This document shows positions 53,715-63,117 of a stretch of DNA of 64,000 bases, one piece after another. The DNA is from an uncultured Clostridium sp. (GTDB lineage Bacteria > Bacillota > Clostridia > Clostridiales > Clostridiaceae): positions 85,462 to 149,461 of the forward strand of contig CAKVLD010000004.1 of the NCBI GenBank assembly GCA_934755305.1, read 5' to 3'. The position numbers and the translations under genes are program-made. The notes under the pieces were generated by a model that was given only the letters and a program-made list of their open reading frames with translations, ran no database searches and was not told the origin of the DNA. Every line of letters begins with the position of its first letter. Positions within the stretch are counted from its first letter, which is position 1.

Positions 53715-54812
53715 GTGAAAATTGCAATCGTAAGTACTGTAGGACTTATATACGATGGAATTACTAGTGTAATTATGACATACTTAAACGCAATGGATTT
53801 ATCAGATTTAGATATATATATAATTGGAACTATTGAGGTAAAGCCAAGTATAAGAAGCAATTTGGAAAAGTTAGGGTGCAAAGTTATTTATATGCCATCT
53901 AGAAGAATAAATACAATATCATATTTTATGTCACTTGTGAGGTTTATTCGTAAAAATAAAATTAAAGTTATTCATGCCCATGGAAATAGTGGAACTTTAG
54001 CTATTGAAATGCTTGCGGGCTGGTTAGGAGGATGTAAAGTTAGAATAGCGCACTCTCATAATACTCGTTGTGATCAAGTAAAGGCAGATAAATTATTACG
54101 TCCATTATTTAATATTCTTTATACAAAGGCAGTAGCATGTAGCAAAGGTGCAGGCGTATGGTTATTTGGAAATAGGAAGTTTACAGTGTTGAATAATGGT
54201 AGAAATATAGAAAGATTCTCATACAATGTAGAAGTACGTAATAAGGTTCGTAATGAGTTAGGAATAGGTGATTCTATTGCTATAGGGCATGTTGGAGGAT
54301 TTGTTCCACAGAAAAATCATAAGTTTTTGCTTGAAATATATAAGTCAATTTTAGAAATAAATCCAGATGTAAAGTTATTCATGATTGGTGATGGTTTATT
54401 AAGAGCAGAAATAGAAAGAAAAGCATTTGAATATGGTATAAAGGATAAGATTATTTTTACTGGTAATTCTGATTGTGTACAAGATTTACTTCAAGCTATG
54501 GATGGAATGTTATTACCATCTTTTTTTGAAGGATTACCATTAGTTACAGTGGAATGGCAAATTTCAGGACTACCTTGTGTTATATCTGATTCAATTACTA
54601 AAGAATGTGCTTTGACAGAATTGGTTGAGTTTTGTTCATTAAATTCATCACCTGATGAATGGGCTTTGAAAATATTAAATTTGATTCATTATTATGATAG
54701 AGGTACACAAAATAAATTTATGAAAGATAAAGTTATTAAGTCAGGATTTGATATAAGAGAAAATGCAGATAAATTGAGAAGTATATATTTTGACCACAAA
54801 ATGGAGGAATAA
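53715..54812 (+). CDS. Glycosyltransferase family 4 (locus 2)
   Basis: A 365-residue GT-B enzyme. The N-terminal half begins IAIVSTVGLIYDGITSV and includes KVIHAHGNSG; the C-terminal half has IGHVGGFVPQKNHKFLLEI and LLPSFFEGLPLVTVEWQISGLP with the acidic pair of retaining GT4 enzymes. GTG start four bases after the previous gene, with GGAG about 12 bases upstream. It resembles streptococcal and lactococcal EPS transferases. The donor is unknown. Confidence 0.9.
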   Translation: MKIAIVSTVGLIYDGITSVIMTYLNAMDLSDLDIYIIGTIEVKPSIRSNLEKLGCKVIYMPSRRINTISYFMSLVRFIRKNKIKVIHAHGNSGTLAIEMLAGWLGGCKVRIAHSHNTRCDQVKADKLLRPLFNILYTKAVACSKGAGVWLFGNRKFTVLNNGRNIERFSYNVEVRNKVRNELGIGDSIAIGHVGGFVPQKNHKFLLEIYKSILEINPDVKLFMIGDGLLRAEIERKAFEYGIKDKIIFTGNSDCVQDLLQAMDGMLLPSFFEGLPLVTVEWQISGLPCVISDSITKECALTELVEFCSLNSSPDEWALKILNLIHYYDRGTQNKFMKDKVIKSGFDIRENADKLRSIYFDHKMEE

Positions 54813-54817
54813 TAAAA

Positions 54818-55408
54818 ATGGTAAGAGGACTTTATAAAGCCACAATATCACTTATTCATCTTTCATGGTTAAAATTGTGGCACTTTAAAAATTTGAAATT
54901 TAAGGTTATTGAACTTATCCATCCATATGCAAGGATTTTAATAAATGAAAATGGTAAAATTGAATTAGGAGATAGAGTTTGTATTGAGAGAAATGTAAAC
55001 TTAACTGTTTTTGGAGAAGGATCTATTACTTGTGGAAGTAGAGTATATATAAATGCCAATACATGTTTAACTAGTTTAGAGAGTATTAGTATTGCTGAAG
55101 ATTGTATTATAGGACCAAATGTGTCAATTTTTGATCATGATCATGATGTTAAAAAAGATATATGTAAAGGCATAAAAAAAGGAAGACACTATTTATCAGC
55201 AAAAATTATTATTGATAAGAACGTATGGATTGGAGCAAACAGTGTAATATTAAAAGGTGTCACAATAGGGGAAGGTGCAATTATTGCGGCTGGTAGTGTT
55301 GTTACTCATGATGTAAAGGCATATACAGTAGTTGCTGGTGTGCCTGCAAGAAAGATAAAAGATTTGGGGTATTCTAATGAAAATAGTAATTTTATTATCA
55401 ACATATAA
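54818..55408 (+). CDS. Hexapeptide-repeat acyltransferase (locus 2)
   Basis: A 196-residue left-handed beta-helix acetyltransferase. ISIAEDCIIGPNVSIFDHDHD holds the catalytic histidine region; repeats continue through IIIDKNVWIGANSVILKGVTIG (in short in-phase units) and GAIIAAGSVV, ending VAGVPARKIKDLG, the typical CatB/LacA/WbbJ tail. It overlaps the next gene by 32 bases, an unusually long overlap suggesting that the C-terminal tail has been extended. It probably acetylates a sugar in the repeat unit. Confidence 0.88.
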   Translation: MVRGLYKATISLIHLSWLKLWHFKNLKFKVIELIHPYARILINENGKIELGDRVCIERNVNLTVFGEGSITCGSRVYINANTCLTSLESISIAEDCIIGPNVSIFDHDHDVKKDICKGIKKGRHYLSAKIIIDKNVWIGANSVILKGVTIGEGAIIAAGSVVTHDVKAYTVVAGVPARKIKDLGYSNENSNFIINI

Positions 55409-56288
55409 TGGTGAAAAATATATTGATAAACAATTAGAAAGTATATATAAACAAAATATTAATGCACAATTATTATTGTATGTCAGAGATGATGGGAGTA
55501 GTGATAAAACTGTAGAAAAGGTTAATAAGTGGAAGGATAGAATTAATATTCGATGGGCAGATTCTTCAAAAAACTTGCGTTCTGCAAAAAGTTTTTGGTA
55601 TCTATTAGAAAATGCTCCAGAGGCAGATTTTTATGCATTTTGTGATCAAGATGATTTTTGGTATAAGGACAAGCTTGATAAAGCTGTAAAAACAATAAAG
55701 AATATTAAGCAAGATGATACTTCAATATTATATTTTTCTAACAGTAGGATGGTAGACGAGAATTTACAACCAATTAATGCTACAACATATCCTGGGATAC
55801 CCATTTTAAGGGTAAGTGCTCAATTAGTATGTGGTACTTGTCAAGGCAGTACAATGGTTATGAATTTTAAATGTAGGCAAATGCTATTAGATAAGAAAAT
55901 TGAAAATTTAGTCATGCATGATTTAACTTCTATATTATATACAATTATAAATGGTAGAGTTATATATGATGAACAGCCTTATCTAGATTATAGACAGCAT
56001 GAGAATAATGTAGAATCTAATATAAACAAAAGTTTATTTGCACATGTAAAACAAGTATATGGTAGATGGATAAAGAACAAACATCTTATGTCGAATCAAG
56101 CAGCAGAAATATTAGAAAAATGCGGTGAACTTTTAAATGAATATGATAGAGATTTTTGCAAAAATGTTGTTGTATATAGAAAAAGTTTTGCTGCAAAAAG
56201 GTATTTATTATCTAATGCATCTTCTTATAGTAATGGAAAGTCTGCTATAAGGTCATTTAAAATACGTATATTGCTTAATTTGTTTTGA
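55377..56288 (+). CDS. Glycosyltransferase family 2, rhamnosyltransferase-like
   Basis: A 303-residue inverting GT-A transferase. VILLSTYNGEKYIDKQLESI opens the protein; VRDDGSSDKTVE near 36, FYAFCDQDDFWYKDKL near 87 (DxD region) and HDLTSILYTI near 190 are typical, and the CDQDD-W pattern is common in rhamnosyl- and alpha-linked dTDP/UDP-sugar transferases. Its ATG lies inside the end of the acyltransferase gene. No dTDP-rhamnose pathway genes are in this window, so the donor remains open. Confidence 0.88.
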   Translation: MKIVILLSTYNGEKYIDKQLESIYKQNINAQLLLYVRDDGSSDKTVEKVNKWKDRINIRWADSSKNLRSAKSFWYLLENAPEADFYAFCDQDDFWYKDKLDKAVKTIKNIKQDDTSILYFSNSRMVDENLQPINATTYPGIPILRVSAQLVCGTCQGSTMVMNFKCRQMLLDKKIENLVMHDLTSILYTIINGRVIYDEQPYLDYRQHENNVESNINKSLFAHVKQVYGRWIKNKHLMSNQAAEILEKCGELLNEYDRDFCKNVVVYRKSFAAKRYLLSNASSYSNGKSAIRSFKIRILLNLF

Positions 56289-56308
56289 AGAGGAAAAGGA
56301 GAATATAA

Positions 56309-57595
56309 ATGCTTTCAAAGAAAAAAATTAGCTATTATATGCTATTAATTTTGATGATATACTTTTGTACTAAAATGTTATGGGATTCTATTACTAATGA
56401 TTTTACTGAATATTTTTCTTTATTATTAATTATGAGTGGATTTTTAATGAGTATATTACGGATTCGAAAAAAATCAATAGGTCTTTTATGTATATTCTTG
56501 GTATTTTCGATGTATATTATATTTAATGCATTGTTTTTAACAGATATTACACATTTAAAAAGAGGAATATATGAATATATTTTTTATGTATCAATATATT
56601 TTGCTACAATTGGATTTTTAAAAAATATTTCTTTAAAACAATTAACAAAAATATTTGAAATTTTGTGTTATATTTCTTTATTTCTATCTATTTTAACATT
56701 AATAGAGTATATAAGAAGAGTTGCTTTTATTAGTACAGATGGAGAGATTGCATATGGAACATTTATTTCTGGGTATGGATATACATTTAGGTGTAAGGTT
56801 TTTACAAGATCATATTTATCACATGGAATGATAATGGGAATTCTTAGCCTAATAAATTTGTATATGTATCGTATTAATAGAAAAAAGAAATGGTTAATTT
56901 TTTATATTTCGTGTATTGTTGCTATTCTGTTAACTTCATCCAGGGGACCTTTAGTAGCAACAAGTATTGCGACAGTTTATTTTATGATAGATTTAGAAAA
57001 ATTAAAAAGGTGTAAAAAATCAACTTTGATAAATAGTTTACTTATTGGAATAGGCGGTTTGTCTTTTATTTATGTGCTTTTTGGAAATGATATCACCTTT
57101 GAAAATAATACCATTATGTACTTTGTTTCTAGGATTAGGAATATATTTAATTGGAGTGGGGATGCAGGCAATCTTGGCCGTATGCATAGATGGGAAACAT
57201 ATTGGAATTATTTTAAATCACATAATATGTTATTTGGTTCTGGAGTATCTGTAACAGGAACAAGTGGGTGTACTACATTAGATATGGGAACAACTGAAAG
57301 TGGCATATTAAAAAGATTGGTTGAGTTAGGGATAGTTGGAACTGGGTTGTATTATATCTTCGTTAGTATTGCAATTTATACTCCAATAAAAAGATTAAAG
57401 TCAGTTAAAAATGAAAAGATAGCTTCTTTAAAGAAGTTATCAATTGCTGTGCTATTATCTGTTTTAATAGATGATTGTATTTTACAGATTACGGAGGAAA
57501 TAATGGTGTCATTTTATTTTTGGGTGTTTCTTGCAATATTATATTACACAACATTTTACTATATATCATTAATTGAAAAAGAATCTATTAATTAA
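56309..57595 (+). CDS. O-antigen/capsule polymerase Wzy-like (locus 2)
   Basis: A 428-residue polytopic membrane protein with about ten hydrophobic segments. LLTSSRGPLVATSIATVYF near residue 210 and a large loop with SGDAGNLGRMHRWETYW followed by GTTESGILKRLVELGIVGTG resemble Wzy/O-antigen ligase proteins. AAGGAG is 8 bases before ATG. With the downstream flippase it gives locus 2 its own export and polymerisation route. Sequence is unlike the locus 1 polymerase, as expected for a different repeat unit. Confidence 0.85.
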   Translation: MLSKKKISYYMLLILMIYFCTKMLWDSITNDFTEYFSLLLIMSGFLMSILRIRKKSIGLLCIFLVFSMYIIFNALFLTDITHLKRGIYEYIFYVSIYFATIGFLKNISLKQLTKIFEILCYISLFLSILTLIEYIRRVAFISTDGEIAYGTFISGYGYTFRCKVFTRSYLSHGMIMGILSLINLYMYRINRKKKWLIFYISCIVAILLTSSRGPLVATSIATVYFMIDLEKLKRCKKSTLINSLLIGIGGLSFIYVLFGNDITFENNTIMYFVSRIRNIFNWSGDAGNLGRMHRWETYWNYFKSHNMLFGSGVSVTGTSGCTTLDMGTTESGILKRLVELGIVGTGLYYIFVSIAIYTPIKRLKSVKNEKIASLKKLSIAVLLSVLIDDCILQITEEIMVSFYFWVFLAILYYTTFYYISLIEKESIN

Positions 57596-57671
57596 ATATA
57601 GTAAACTATTTAAAATTTCAAACTGATTATCGTAGGTATTATATCTAGCAATGGTGAGGAGAGGTAAGTTT

Positions 57672-59039
57672 ATGAGTTATTTATACAACTATCATGCCAA
57701 TAAAAAAGAACGTGATAGATTAAGAATAATTATGGAACGAAGAAAAAAAGATATGATAAATTGTAATAGAAATGCGAGAATACTTGTTGTTTTACATTTA
57801 TTTTATTTGGATAGTTGGTTAGAGATTTGTGAGTATTTAAAAAATTTAAGACCATATAAGTGGGATTTAATAATTACATATCCGACTTTTTTAGAAGATA
57901 AAATAGATAAGGAAATTATAAAATTATTCAAAAAGAATGTTAAATTTATGTGCATGGATAATTATGGATTTGATATAGGACCATTTATAATGGCGTTAAA
58001 GAATGTGAATCTGGATAAGTATGAAATTGTTTATAAAATACAATCGAAAGGTGTAAAAAGAAAAAAAATTTATATTTACAAGCAACTTTTTTTGGGAAGA
58101 GATTGGTTTGTTAATTTATATGAAGGATGTTTAGGAGCGCGTAATGTACATGATGGAATTGAGATGCTTTTGAATGAAGACCGTATAGGTGCTATATGTG
58201 CAGATAATTTAATTGTAAGTGATCCAGTATATAAAAGAACTATGGTACTAAATAAATTAAGTGAACTTGGTTTAGCAACAGAAGAAAATTATAAATTTAT
58301 TGCTGGAACTTGTTTTGCAATAAAATCATCTTTATTAAAAGAATTTCAAAAATACAATTTTAAATTAGAAGATTTTAAACCAATACCCAATTCTAGAGGT
58401 ATGTCATTAGCTCATGTACTTGAAAGATATTTTGGTATTTGTATAAATAATAAGGGATATATTATAAAAGGTTTAAATACTTGTGAGAAGAGACGATTTT
58501 TCAAGAAACCAATTGAAAGTCTTTTATCAAAGATATCTAGTGAAAGACTTTTAAGTGAAAATTTTTATATAAATGAAGAATACTTTCATTGGATTTTGGA
58601 TAATAAGTTTATTAGATATAAAGTAAGAACAGTTGAGGTAGGTAAACTAAAATATTATTCACATCGTGATAAAAGAGATTTCTTTATTAAAGAATGCGTT
58701 CCATATAAGTATTTACTAGGTGATAAAGAAGTCTATAAGGAGTATAGTCAATATCATATAGATAATAATCTTCCTGTAATGACTTCGGAGAGATTTGATA
58801 AATTAGTACGTTCTATAGATAAAAATGGATATGATGATAGAAATATTATTATGGTAAATGAAAGAAATATGATATGTGATGGTCAACATAGGGCCTGTTA
58901 TTTAGCATATAAATTTGGATTGAATTATAAAATTAATGTTTTAGAGGTAGAGATGATTAATAAAAAGCAATTGATAAAGTTTTTTGTTCCTAAATTTGTA
59001 AAAGTTATATATTATAAAAAGAAGTATAGTTGTTATTAA
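57672..59039 (+). CDS. RgpF-like rhamnan synthesis protein fused to a ParB-like domain
   Basis: About 455 residues. From about residue 35 ARILVVLHLFYLDSWLEICEYL, FMCMDNYGFDIGPFIMAL and YEIVYKIQSKG resemble the RgpF/rhamnan-synthesis glycosyltransferase-like family. The C-terminal 110 residues are different: after a charged linker, NERNMICDGQHRACYLAYKFGLNYKI carries a DGQHR motif like the ParB/sulfiredoxin-like fold, often seen in sugar- and nucleotide-modifying proteins. ATG at 57672 has AGGAGAGG 8 bases upstream and is preferred to 57651. The two-domain layout is the notable point; the role of the tail is unknown. Confidence 0.72.
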   Translation: MSYLYNYHANKKERDRLRIIMERRKKDMINCNRNARILVVLHLFYLDSWLEICEYLKNLRPYKWDLIITYPTFLEDKIDKEIIKLFKKNVKFMCMDNYGFDIGPFIMALKNVNLDKYEIVYKIQSKGVKRKKIYIYKQLFLGRDWFVNLYEGCLGARNVHDGIEMLLNEDRIGAICADNLIVSDPVYKRTMVLNKLSELGLATEENYKFIAGTCFAIKSSLLKEFQKYNFKLEDFKPIPNSRGMSLAHVLERYFGICINNKGYIIKGLNTCEKRRFFKKPIESLLSKISSERLLSENFYINEEYFHWILDNKFIRYKVRTVEVGKLKYYSHRDKRDFFIKECVPYKYLLGDKEVYKEYSQYHIDNNLPVMTSERFDKLVRSIDKNGYDDRNIIMVNERNMICDGQHRACYLAYKFGLNYKINVLEVEMINKKQLIKFFVPKFVKVIYYKKKYSCY

Positions 59040-59087
59040 TAAACAATAAAAGTTTATTAGTTATTGCTAGAGATGGAGAGATGGCCG

Positions 59088-60548
59088 TTGATAGAAAGAA
59101 AAAGATCAATAAAGATTAATGCAATGTTAAATGTGATAAAAGTGGGATTAAGTGTTATTTTTCCACTTATTACATTTCCGTATATATCACGTGTTTTGCA
59201 GGTGGACAACCTAGGGAAAATAAACTATTCCAATTCAATAATAAGTTATTTTTTATTGTTATCAGCAATGGGGGTAACAAGTTATGCAATTCGTGAAGGA
59301 GCTAAAATACGAGATGATGAAAAACTATTTAATCAATTTGCGAGTGAGGTTTTTTCAGTAAATGTAATTACTACCATAGTAGCGTATATTTTGTTAATTT
59401 TATTAGTTTTAGCTGTTCCAAAATTTCATAGTTATTTTGATGTAATTATGATTCAAAGCTTTAGTATAGTTTTTACAACATTAGGTATTGAATGGATTAA
59501 TAATATTTATGAAGATTACTTGTATATTACTATAAGAAGTATAGTAATTCAAGTTTTATCACTTATATGTTTATTTATTTTTGTAAAAACCTCTGATGAT
59601 TATTTAATTTATGCAGGCATTATGGTATTTTCGAGTGGATTAGTCTGTATCTTTAATTTAATACATTGTAGGAAATTTATAAAATTGAAACTTAAACTTA
59701 ATTGTAATATAAAAAAGCACCTAAAACCAATGATTATTTTTTTCTCAAATACTATAGCAGTTACAATCTATGTAAGTGCTGATACAACAATGCTTGGATG
59801 GTTTAAGGGAGATTATTATACTGGTTTATATGCTGTTTCAGTAAAAATTTATCAGGTTGTAAAACAATTATTGACAGCAGTATATATGGTTACTATTTCT
59901 AGATTGTCCAATTATGCTGAGAAAGAGAGTTACTTAGAATATAAAAATTTATTAACTGAAATTTGTTCATTTCTATTGTTAATTATGCTTCCTGTATGTA
60001 CTGGGGTATGGGTTTTAGCAGAAAAAATAATTATAGTACTTTCTGGAGTAGAATATATGGAGGCAGCAATATCATTAAAAATATTAGCTATTGCATTATT
60101 TTTTGCTGTAGCAAGTGGTGTTTTAGTAAATTGTTTTAATACACCATTAAGAAGAGAAAAAATAAGCTTAAAAGCAACAATATTTGCTGCAATAGCAAAT
60201 ATAATTTTAAATATATTTTTTATTCCGATTTTTTACCAAAATGGTGCAGCATTTACAACAGTAGTTTCTGAAATGTTAGTTTGCATAATATGTATTTATT
60301 ATAATAGAGATATAAAGAAATTTATTGATTTAGAAAAGCTATTTACACAACTTAAATATGCAATTATTGAGAGTATACTAATAATAGGTTTAGGGGAGAC
60401 TCTATCTATATGGGTGGATTCTTCAGTATTATTCATATTAATCGTTATGATATTAAGTTTCGTTGGCTATTCAATTATTTTAATAGTGGGGAAAAATGAA
60501 TATGCTATATCAATGTTAGAGTTAGTAAAAAAGAAAAGAATTTGTTAG
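59088..60548 (+). CDS. Wzx-type polysaccharide flippase (locus 2)
   Basis: A 486-residue MATE-like flippase with about 12-14 membrane segments. KINAMLNVIKVGLSVIFPLI and FPYISRVLQVDNLGKINYSNS are family hallmarks of PST exporters. TTG at 59088 with GGAGAG seven bases upstream gives a start like homologues (MIERKRSIKINAM); TTG at 59064 would add eight residues. It ends locus 2 and is followed about 110 bases later by a strong terminator. It should export the locus 2 repeat unit. Confidence 0.88.
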   Translation: MIERKRSIKINAMLNVIKVGLSVIFPLITFPYISRVLQVDNLGKINYSNSIISYFLLLSAMGVTSYAIREGAKIRDDEKLFNQFASEVFSVNVITTIVAYILLILLVLAVPKFHSYFDVIMIQSFSIVFTTLGIEWINNIYEDYLYITIRSIVIQVLSLICLFIFVKTSDDYLIYAGIMVFSSGLVCIFNLIHCRKFIKLKLKLNCNIKKHLKPMIIFFSNTIAVTIYVSADTTMLGWFKGDYYTGLYAVSVKIYQVVKQLLTAVYMVTISRLSNYAEKESYLEYKNLLTEICSFLLLIMLPVCTGVWVLAEKIIIVLSGVEYMEAAISLKILAIALFFAVASGVLVNCFNTPLRREKISLKATIFAAIANIILNIFFIPIFYQNGAAFTTVVSEMLVCIICIYYNRDIKKFIDLEKLFTQLKYAIIESILIIGLGETLSIWVDSSVLFILIVMILSFVGYSIILIVGKNEYAISMLELVKKKRIC

Positions 60549-61028
60549 AATATATATTGGGATATGTTAATTTGTGATAAATAATTGCTGTTTAAATATC
60601 TATTTCTATTTATTATTGTGAAGTTAAGATAATTGTTAATAAAAAAATAGAATAATAAAAAAGTTTCTGTGAAAAATTTTTTTACAGAAACTTTTTTTGT
60701 CCACATCTTTCTAGTTAGTATATTAATTATCTAATAAAAAATAATTAAATACTTTTAGCCTATCAAGACTTTTTAGATTATTTCCATACAATTCACTTCA
60801 AAATTAATTACAAAACATATTTATAATAAAAAAATTAAAATGATAAATTAAATTTATATTAATCAAAGAAAAACCATGAATGTTTATTGTATAAATTAGA
60901 AAAATATGTTAAGAAAACAAGGAAGTATAACGAAAATATATATAGAAAATTATAATAACTTGTAAACTTAACAAAAAAATAAAAAAATGATACAATAGTA
61001 TAAAACATGAAAAAAGTGGGTGGGTAGT
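60549..61028 (+). promoter_or_regulatory. Spacer with locus 2 terminator and locus 3 promoter
   Basis: A 480-base AT-rich spacer. The terminator (60657-60699) and the promoter TTAACA (60968-60973), 17 bases, TACAAT (60991-60996) are the only clear signals. Between them (60700-60967) I see no coding frame, known RNA or strong repeat. Confidence 0.65.
60657..60699 (+). terminator. Rho-independent terminator of locus 2
   Basis: AAAGTTTCTGT pairs with ACAGAAACTTT around an AT-rich loop, and the 3' arm runs into a series of T (CTTTTTTTG). Confidence 0.88.
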
Positions 61029-61718
61029 TTGAATAAGGATGTTATAAAGGTTGAAGACTTAATTAATGGTTTGAAAAATAGATGGCAACTTATAGTAATA
61101 ATAACTTTGATTGCCACTATAGTAGCGTCAGCAGTATCCTTTTTTAAAATAAAACCTAAGTATCAAGCAAGTACTAAATTATTTATAGGGAAAGAGGGGA
61201 GTGCTGCTACAGACGATGATGAATATAGTAATAATGATGTTCAAATGTATCAAAAATTAATGAAAACCTATGCTGATATTGTAATAAGTAAGGATTTTGT
61301 TAGAGAGGCATTAAGAGGGACAGAAATTAAAGCTAGTATATCTGGAGTTTTAGGAAGTTTAGCTGTAACACCAAAGAATGATACTCAAATATTAGTTATA
61401 AGTTATACAAGTATAGACAAAAACCAAACTAAAGAAGTTGTAGAAGCTATAGCTAATCAATTTATAAAGTCTTCAAAAGCTTTAATTCCTAACTCGAATG
61501 TTCAAATAGTAGAAAGTGTATCATTACCATCGGGACCTATAAGTCCAAATGTTAAGCTTACTATTATGGCTGCAATAGTGATAGGAGCTATTCTTGGGAT
61601 AGGTTTAGCTTTGATGCTAGAGTTTGTAAATAATACTGTAAAAGAAAAACGACAGTTAGAGAACATGCTGGACATTCCGGTTTTAGGAACAATACCTAAT
61701 AATTATACTAATAATTAG
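61029..61718 (+). CDS. Wzz-like polysaccharide co-polymerase / BY-kinase activator (locus 3)
   Basis: A 229-residue paralogue with two membrane segments and motifs PKYQASTKLFIG and LPSGPISPNVKL. TTG at 61029 gives MNKDVIKVEDLI, aligning with MNQENIKVQDIV of locus 1; GTG at 61020 would add three residues. An extra acidic stretch (ATDDDEYSN) replaces the serine-rich turn of the others. It is eleven bases before its kinase gene. It is the most divergent of the three. Confidence 0.9.
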   Translation: MNKDVIKVEDLINGLKNRWQLIVIITLIATIVASAVSFFKIKPKYQASTKLFIGKEGSAATDDDEYSNNDVQMYQKLMKTYADIVISKDFVREALRGTEIKASISGVLGSLAVTPKNDTQILVISYTSIDKNQTKEVVEAIANQFIKSSKALIPNSNVQIVESVSLPSGPISPNVKLTIMAAIVIGAILGIGLALMLEFVNNTVKEKRQLENMLDIPVLGTIPNNYTNN

Positions 61719-61729
61719 GAGAGAAGAAT

Positions 61730-62389
61730 ATGTTTATAGTAGAAGATAAGCCACAATCAACTTCAGCAGAGGCATACAGAATTTTACGAACAAATATACA
61801 GTATTCATCTTTAGATAAAGAAATACAGACTATTGTTGTAACAAGTGCAGAACCAGGAGAAGGAAAATCAACTGTATCGGGAAATTTGGCCTTATCCTTT
61901 GCTCAAGCTGAAAAAAATACATTATTTATTGACTGCGACTTAAGAAAACCATCAGCTCATAAGAAGTTTAGGATATCAAATGAAACTGGACTTTCTGATG
62001 TTCTAATAGGAAAAGAAAAGTTGAGAGATGTATTAAATGAATACAATGATTATTTAAGTATCTTAACGTCAGGTAAATTACCACCTAACCCATCTGAAAT
62101 GCTAGGTTCTAAAGCTATGGAAAATTTATTGAATTCACTTAAAGAGAGTTATGATGTTATAATTTTAGATTCTCCACCAATACAAGCTGTTACAGATGCG
62201 CAAATACTTTCTGCAAAGGTAGATGGGACAATTTTAGTGGTAAGGGCAGAGAAAACGAAGAAAGATTCTATATATCAAGCAAAATCCTTACTTGATAAGG
62301 TTGGAGCTAATATATTAGGATCAGTGCTAAATGGTATAGATGATACAAGAAAAGATTATTATTACTATTATGATGAGGAAGAAAATTGA
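61730..62389 (+). CDS. BY-family tyrosine kinase (locus 3)
   Basis: A 219-residue kinase with AEPGEGKST (Walker A), FIDCDLRKPS (Walker A'), IILDSPP (Walker B) and a C-terminal YYYYYDEEEN tyrosine cluster. Unlike in loci 1 and 2, the next gene is not a PHP phosphatase but the initiating sugar transferase, so dephosphorylation would need one of the two phosphatases encoded upstream. The first 60 residues differ from the loci 1 and 2 kinases at several sites. Confidence 0.93.
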   Translation: MFIVEDKPQSTSAEAYRILRTNIQYSSLDKEIQTIVVTSAEPGEGKSTVSGNLALSFAQAEKNTLFIDCDLRKPSAHKKFRISNETGLSDVLIGKEKLRDVLNEYNDYLSILTSGKLPPNPSEMLGSKAMENLLNSLKESYDVIILDSPPIQAVTDAQILSAKVDGTILVVRAEKTKKDSIYQAKSLLDKVGANILGSVLNGIDDTRKDYYYYYDEEEN

Positions 62390-62446
62390 ATTTTTTAAGT
62401 TTTAAGTTATTATTTTAGTACAAAACTTTATGGGAGAGGTAGAAAA

Positions 62447-63106
62447 GTGCAAAGAATAGAAACTATTAGCAATGAGGTATCTTACGAATTTGATGAAGTT
62501 AGCATAGTATATGCATTTTTAAAGAGAACTGCAGATATAATTTTTTCTTTAATAGGAATTATATTATTAATACCAATTTTTATAGTAGTGATAGCTGCAA
62601 TAAAGATAGAAAGTAAAGGGAGTGCTATATTTGTACAAGATAGAATAGGATATAAAGGCAAGAAGTTTAAAATGTACAAGTTTCGCTCCATGGTAGTTGA
62701 TGCTGAAGAATTAAAGAAAAGTCTTATGGACCAAAATGAAATGGGGGGTCCTATGTTTAAGATGAAGAATGATCCTAGAGTAACAAAAGTAGGAAAGTTT
62801 ATTAGAAAAACAAGTATAGATGAGTTACCACAATTGATAAATGTATTAAAAGGTGAAATGAGTTTAGTAGGTCCTAGACCATCTCTTCCTGAAGAAGTAG
62901 AGAAATTTGAGCCTTGGATGTTAGCTAGGCTAGGTGTAAAACCAGGCTTAACTTGTTACTGGCAAGTTTCAGGAAGAAACGATATAGAATTTGAAGAATG
63001 GATGAAGTTAGATATTAAATATGCAAAAGAAAGAAGTATATTTGTAGATTTGAAATTAATAATAAAAACATTTTTTGTGCTTTTTGGGGATGAGCATGCA
63101 TGTTAG
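62447..63106 (+). CDS. Initiating undecaprenyl-phosphate sugar-1-phosphate transferase (locus 3)
   Basis: A 219-residue paralogue of the locus 1 initiating transferase, the same length and with the same motifs (FVQDRIG, MYKFRSMVVDAEE, DPRVTKVGKFIRKTSIDELP, SLVGPRPSLPEE, GLTCYWQVSGRN). The N-terminal 25 residues differ most. GTG start with GGAGAGG upstream. It could also serve locus 2, which has no such gene. It is followed 11 bases later by ugd, the same order as in locus 1. Confidence 0.93.
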   Translation: MQRIETISNEVSYEFDEVSIVYAFLKRTADIIFSLIGIILLIPIFIVVIAAIKIESKGSAIFVQDRIGYKGKKFKMYKFRSMVVDAEELKKSLMDQNEMGGPMFKMKNDPRVTKVGKFIRKTSIDELPQLINVLKGEMSLVGPRPSLPEEVEKFEPWMLARLGVKPGLTCYWQVSGRNDIEFEEWMKLDIKYAKERSIFVDLKLIIKTFFVLFGDEHAC

Positions 63107-63117
63107 GAGGAAATAAA

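Noticed and set aside
57072..57254. Plus-strand 60-codon frame inside the locus 2 polymerase gene
   Set aside because: It is an out-of-frame reading of an intact membrane protein gene with no start signal.
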